This document shows positions 6,957 to 9,568 of a stretch of DNA of 9,568 nucleotides, piece after piece (positions within the stretch are counted from its first letter, which is position 1; every line of letters starts with the position of its first letter). The stretch comes from Oscillospiraceae bacterium. GTDB lineage: Bacteria > Bacillota > Clostridia > Oscillospirales > Oscillospiraceae. The position numbers and the translations under genes were made by a program. The stretch lies in the NCBI GenBank assembly GCA_017501805.1, contig JAFVWG010000187.1, positions 1 through 9,568 on the forward strand, read 5' to 3'. Below the pieces are notes generated by a model, which was given only the letters and a program-made list of their open reading frames with translations, was not told where the DNA came from and did not search any database.

Positions 6957-8222
6957 TTACACCTCACAGCCCTTCGCCTTGAGCAGAAGCTTTTCCGCCT
7001 CGGCGTTCCAGAGACCGTTGTTCTTTTTGCACAGCGCATCCAGCTCGGCGAAGAGCGGATCGGTCTTGCCCAGCTCGCCGAAATCGGTGATCGCCGTGAG
7101 CGGCATATCGAAGCCGGTGTAGATCAGCTTTTTGCCGCCGGACAGCTTGGGAAGGTTTTCCGTCGCTTCCTTCGCGGCAGCCAGTCCGCCGATATGGGTG
7201 ACGAGGAACGCGGGCGTCAGCTCGCCGCGCCCCATCATTTCAAGCGCCTCTGCGAGGTCGTCCGTGTTGCCGCCGGAGGTGCCGACGATGTGCGTGCCGG
7301 CATAGTGGACATTATAGAAGTTGAAGAGGGCGGAGAAGTTCGGATCGGACGGGCCGGAGAAGAAGTTCAGGCAGCCGTCCTTGCCGAGGATGCTGTCGCC
7401 CAGCTCCACAACAGGCTTGACAGGGGCGAAGACGATGACATCGTCAAAGCCGGTTCCGTCCGCAAAGTCCATAAGAGCCGCCTTCGGATCGGCGACGTTC
7501 GCTGTGTTCAGCCAGCAAAGCTCCACGCCCAGCTTCTTGGCGGCTGCGGGGGTGATCAGCTCGGCAGCGCGGTCGAGACGCGCCTGATCGATGTCGGTGA
7601 TGATGAGCTTGGAAGGCCGCGGGGTGGCGTGGATGATGTAGTCCACGGCGGCAAGACCCATCGGGCCTGCGCCTGCGAGGATCGCCATCTTGCCGCCCGG
7701 ACGGACGCCCATAAGGTGCTCGTACTTACCGGGAGTGGTGTGGTACATCGCGTGGAAAGTGCCGATGACGCAGCTGTACGGCTCGGCAAGCGAAGCGCCG
7801 AAGTAGCCCTCGCCCTCATACGGCAGCAGGCAGCCCATTTCCATCACTTCGTTGGGAAGAATGACGTAGGTGGCATCACCGCCCACGCAGGGGTAGGAGT
7901 AGCCGAGAGAGTTGGGAAGCCCCTTGTAGTTCAGAGCGGGCTGGATGCTGAACATCTGACCGGCGTGAAATTGATCCGCCCACTTGCTGCCGACCTCGAT
8001 CAGTTTGCCACAGAACTCGTGACCGAGGATGATGGGACGCTGCGCAATGTCCTCGGGGACGCGCTTGTGCTCGCCGCCCTGGATCAGTGCTTTGTAGGAC
8101 GACATACACAGACTGTCGGAGACGACAAGGGCGAGTATTTCATCATCCTTGAGTTTCGGGAGGTCGAATTCCTCCACGCGCAGATCGTTTTTTCCATATA
8201 AGCGGAGTGCTCTTGTTTTCAT
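6957..8222 (-). CDS. sorE: L-sorbose-1-phosphate reductase-like zinc dehydrogenase (SorE family)
   Basis: Klebsiella SorE reduces L-sorbose 1-phosphate to glucitol 6-phosphate. This 421-aa medium-chain dehydrogenase matches from its first residues (MKTRALRLYGKNDL). Catalytic zinc ligands appear to be Cys39 (SDSLC), His68-Glu69 (LGHEFCG) and Glu147 (LAEP). The dinucleotide site is GAGPMG (184-189), and THIVGTSGGNTDD (310-322) is a SorE-like block. The four-cysteine structural zinc loop of classical alcohol dehydrogenases is absent, as expected for this branch. I chose ATG 8222 because AAAGGTGG (8230-8237) precedes it with 7-nt spacing; the in-frame ATG at 8240 lies just upstream of that site and would leave it inside the coding region. 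The substrate could be another ketose 1-phosphate such as fructose 1-phosphate. Confidence 0.87.
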   Translation of the reverse strand: MKTRALRLYGKNDLRVEEFDLPKLKDDEILALVVSDSLCMSSYKALIQGGEHKRVPEDIAQRPIILGHEFCGKLIEVGSKWADQFHAGQMFSIQPALNYKGLPNSLGYSYPCVGGDATYVILPNEVMEMGCLLPYEGEGYFGASLAEPYSCVIGTFHAMYHTTPGKYEHLMGVRPGGKMAILAGAGPMGLAAVDYIIHATPRPSKLIITDIDQARLDRAAELITPAAAKKLGVELCWLNTANVADPKAALMDFADGTGFDDVIVFAPVKPVVELGDSILGKDGCLNFFSGPSDPNFSALFNFYNVHYAGTHIVGTSGGNTDDLAEALEMMGRGELTPAFLVTHIGGLAAAKEATENLPKLSGGKKLIYTGFDMPLTAITDFGELGKTDPLFAELDALCKKNNGLWNAEAEKLLLKAKGCEV

Positions 8223-8229
8223 AAAAAAG

Positions 8230-8237
8230 CCACCTTT
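8230..8237 (-). promoter_or_regulatory. Ribosome binding site deciding the sorE start
   Basis: On the minus strand AAAGGTGG lies 7 nt before the ATG at 8222. An upstream in-frame ATG at 8240 directly abuts this site, so a protein starting there would carry six extra residues encoded partly by the Shine-Dalgarno itself. The 8222 start also matches the family N-terminus. Confidence 0.85.
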
Positions 8238-8259
8238 CATTATATAAGCAGAAAATTGG

Positions 8260-8682
8260 TTACTGCCCGGAGAGCAGCTGCTTCAGCCGCTCCAGTTCTG
8301 TCTTTAATTTATCGCGCTCTTTCGTGAGCGTATCGATCTGCTTGTCGCGGTTGTCTGCCTCCTGCTCGCGCAGGGCGACGCTCGCTTCGCGGACCTTCAG
8401 GTCATTCTGCCGATCCCGATAATCATCGTAGGTGTGGCAGAGAAAAACAGCAACGCCGATGAGCAAGCCCACGGCAATGGCCAACGCCAGCGCGAGACGG
8501 CGCACGACCTTGGGGCTCGAGGCGCGTTTTGTCTGCTTTTGCTGCTTCTTTTTCTTCGTCTCGCGGCGCTGCTCCTTCGGGGAAGGAGCGGCCTCGGCCG
8601 GAACGGTGACGGGCGGCAGCTTGCAGACGGTGCAAAGCATTTCCTGCTCCGGGATCTCCCGACCGCAGCGGATGCAGTTCAT
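8260..8682 (-). CDS. Zinc-ribbon, single-pass membrane, coiled-coil protein
   Basis: This 140-aa protein of unknown function has a clear modular build. A small zinc ribbon has two CxxC knuckles (Cys3/Cys6 and Cys17/Cys20). A very basic linker (about 36-62, rich in K, R and Q) follows, then one membrane segment (63-82, LALALAIAVGLLIGVAVFL core), then a charged coiled coil (about 90-138) beginning with DDYRDRQNDL. By the positive-inside rule the zinc ribbon and basic linker would face the cytoplasm and the coiled coil the outside. Zinc-ribbon plus single-pass proteins are common in Clostridia and are mostly uncharacterised. ATG 8682 is 4 nt after the pseudouridine synthase stop, with AGAAGGA at 8692-8698. 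A 37-nt gap without a terminator separates it from sorE. Confidence 0.82.
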   Translation of the reverse strand: MNCIRCGREIPEQEMLCTVCKLPPVTVPAEAAPSPKEQRRETKKKKQQKQTKRASSPKVVRRLALALAIAVGLLIGVAVFLCHTYDDYRDRQNDLKVREASVALREQEADNRDKQIDTLTKERDKLKTELERLKQLLSGQ

Positions 8683-8686
8683 AGTG

Positions 8687-9568
8687 TCACATCCTTCTCA
8701 GTTTTTCCAATAGCGGCGTCCACTCCTCCGGGGTCGGACAGGTCAGCGAGATCTTCTCGCCGCTGCGCGGGTGGACAAAGCAAAGTCCGACCGCGTGCAG
8801 ACATTGGCTGTCCATGCCGAGCGCCGCCTTTCCGTAGACCGTGTCGCCCAGAATGGGATGACCGCGGCTCGCCAGATGCACACGGATCTGGTGGGTACGG
8901 CCTGTTTCCAACCGGCATTCCAGATATGTATAAGAGCGGAAACGCTCCAAAACGCGCCAATGGGTGACCGCCTGCTTGGCGTTCGGCGCGTTCACGCCCA
9001 TTTTTTTGCGATCCTTCGGATGGCGTCCGATGGGAAGATCGATCGTTCCCGCGTCCTCGCGGAAGGTGCCGACGGCGATGCAGCGGTACGTCCGCGCCAG
9101 CGTGTGATCCTGCAGCTGCGCGGCAAGCGCGCGGTGTGAAAAGTCGTTCTTTGCGGCGATGATCAGCCCGGAGGTGTCCTTGTCGATGCGGTGGACGATG
9201 CCGGGGCGCAGTTCGCCGCCCACGCCGGAGAGACTTTCACCGCAGTGGTGGATCAGCGCGTTGACCAGCGTTCCCGTCCAGTGTCCCGCCGCGGGATGCA
9301 CGACCAGACCCTTCGGCTTGTTGATCACGATGAGGTCGCTGTCCTCGTAGACCACGTCGAGGGGGATATCCTCGGCGACTGCCTCGGTCGGCTGTACCTC
9401 GGGCAGTGTGAAGGAGAGCTCGTCTCCCGCGCGAAGTTTGAAATTCTTTTTGCGCGGCGTGCCGTTCACCAGCACCGCGCCGTCCTCCGCAAGCCGCTGC
9501 GCCGCAGAGCGCGAAAGCTCCGTACAGAGGCGGGAGAGCGCGGCATCCAGCCGCTCGCCGTCCCGATC
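8687..9568 (-). CDS. RluA/RluD-family pseudouridine synthase, 5' end outside window
   Basis: The enzyme isomerises specific uridines of 23S rRNA (RluD type) or other RNAs to pseudouridine. 293 residues are visible, and the frame stays open to the window edge, so only a short N-terminal piece is missing. An S4 RNA-binding domain covers about the first 60 visible residues (ERLDAALSRL, then SRSAAQRLAEDGAVLVNG). The catalytic domain follows, with HRIDKDTSGL carrying the nucleophilic aspartate (visible residue 129, codon at 9182-9184) and RLETGRTHQIRVHL near the C-terminal third. A GTG at 9475 could be taken as a start, but it would cut off most of the S4 domain, so the start is taken as lying beyond 9568. 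Which member (YlyB/RluD or a paralogue) cannot be decided; in Firmicutes such genes often follow lspA. Confidence 0.93.
   Translation of the reverse strand, partial: DRDGERLDAALSRLCTELSRSAAQRLAEDGAVLVNGTPRKKNFKLRAGDELSFTLPEVQPTEAVAEDIPLDVVYEDSDLIVINKPKGLVVHPAAGHWTGTLVNALIHHCGESLSGVGGELRPGIVHRIDKDTSGLIIAAKNDFSHRALAAQLQDHTLARTYRCIAVGTFREDAGTIDLPIGRHPKDRKKMGVNAPNAKQAVTHWRVLERFRSYTYLECRLETGRTHQIRVHLASRGHPILGDTVYGKAALGMDSQCLHAVGLCFVHPRSGEKISLTCPTPEEWTPLLEKLRRM

Noticed and set aside
4624..8201. Long plus-strand frames of 445 and 702 codons opposite mtlD, the kinase and sorE
   Set aside because: They are antisense shadows of three well-recognised minus-strand enzymes and have no ribosome site or domain of their own.
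8239..8244. Perfect TATAAT on the minus strand just upstream of sorE
   Set aside because: The hexamer 17 bp upstream is GGCAGT, a poor -35 box, and a start 7 nt downstream would fall inside the sorE ribosome binding site.

Overview
The window is GC-rich bacterial DNA from a Firmicutes-type organism, most likely a high-GC clostridium of the Oscillospirales kind. Supporting signs are strong Shine-Dalgarno sites, TTGNNN/TANNNT promoters, intrinsic hairpin-plus-T terminators, and gene content such as MnmE, a NifS-type cysteine desulfurase, DUF554 and SorE. The taxon is an inference. Coding density is very high. I saw no transposase, CRISPR array, tRNA or rRNA.

Layout. (1) Positions 1-498 form a small self-contained unit: a terminator hairpin (31-68), an extended -10 promoter (83-111), a predicted structured RNA or leader starting near 118, a UUCG-capped terminator (266-293), a 53-codon gene (316-477) and its terminator (462-498). 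This is the least explained part of the window. (2) Positions 520-4710 hold a plus-strand operon with its own promoter: mnmE, an EamA/DMT transporter, a group I cysteine desulfurase and a DUF554 membrane protein. Gaps are 8 nt, an ATGA overlap and 5 nt. It ends at a bidirectional terminator (4678-4710). (3) Positions 4726-9568 are minus-strand genes transcribed leftward: an RluA/RluD-type pseudouridine synthase (5' end outside the window), a zinc-ribbon/membrane/coiled-coil protein, a SorE-like sugar-phosphate reductase, a PfkB-family kinase and an MtlD-like hexitol-phosphate dehydrogenase. Spacings are 4 nt, 37 nt, 3 nt and an ATGA overlap. They converge on the same terminator at 4678-4710.

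How the genes may work together. MnmE modifies U34 of certain tRNAs, and a cysteine desulfurase can supply sulfur for 2-thiolation of the same base, so the plus operon may be partly a tRNA-wobble and sulfur unit. The last three minus-strand genes read as a compact route from a ketose to fructose 6-phosphate: kinase makes a ketose 1-phosphate, SorE reduces it to a hexitol phosphate, MtlD oxidises that to fructose 6-phosphate. No transporter or PTS gene is visible beside them. These pathway assignments are inferences from family membership and gene order.
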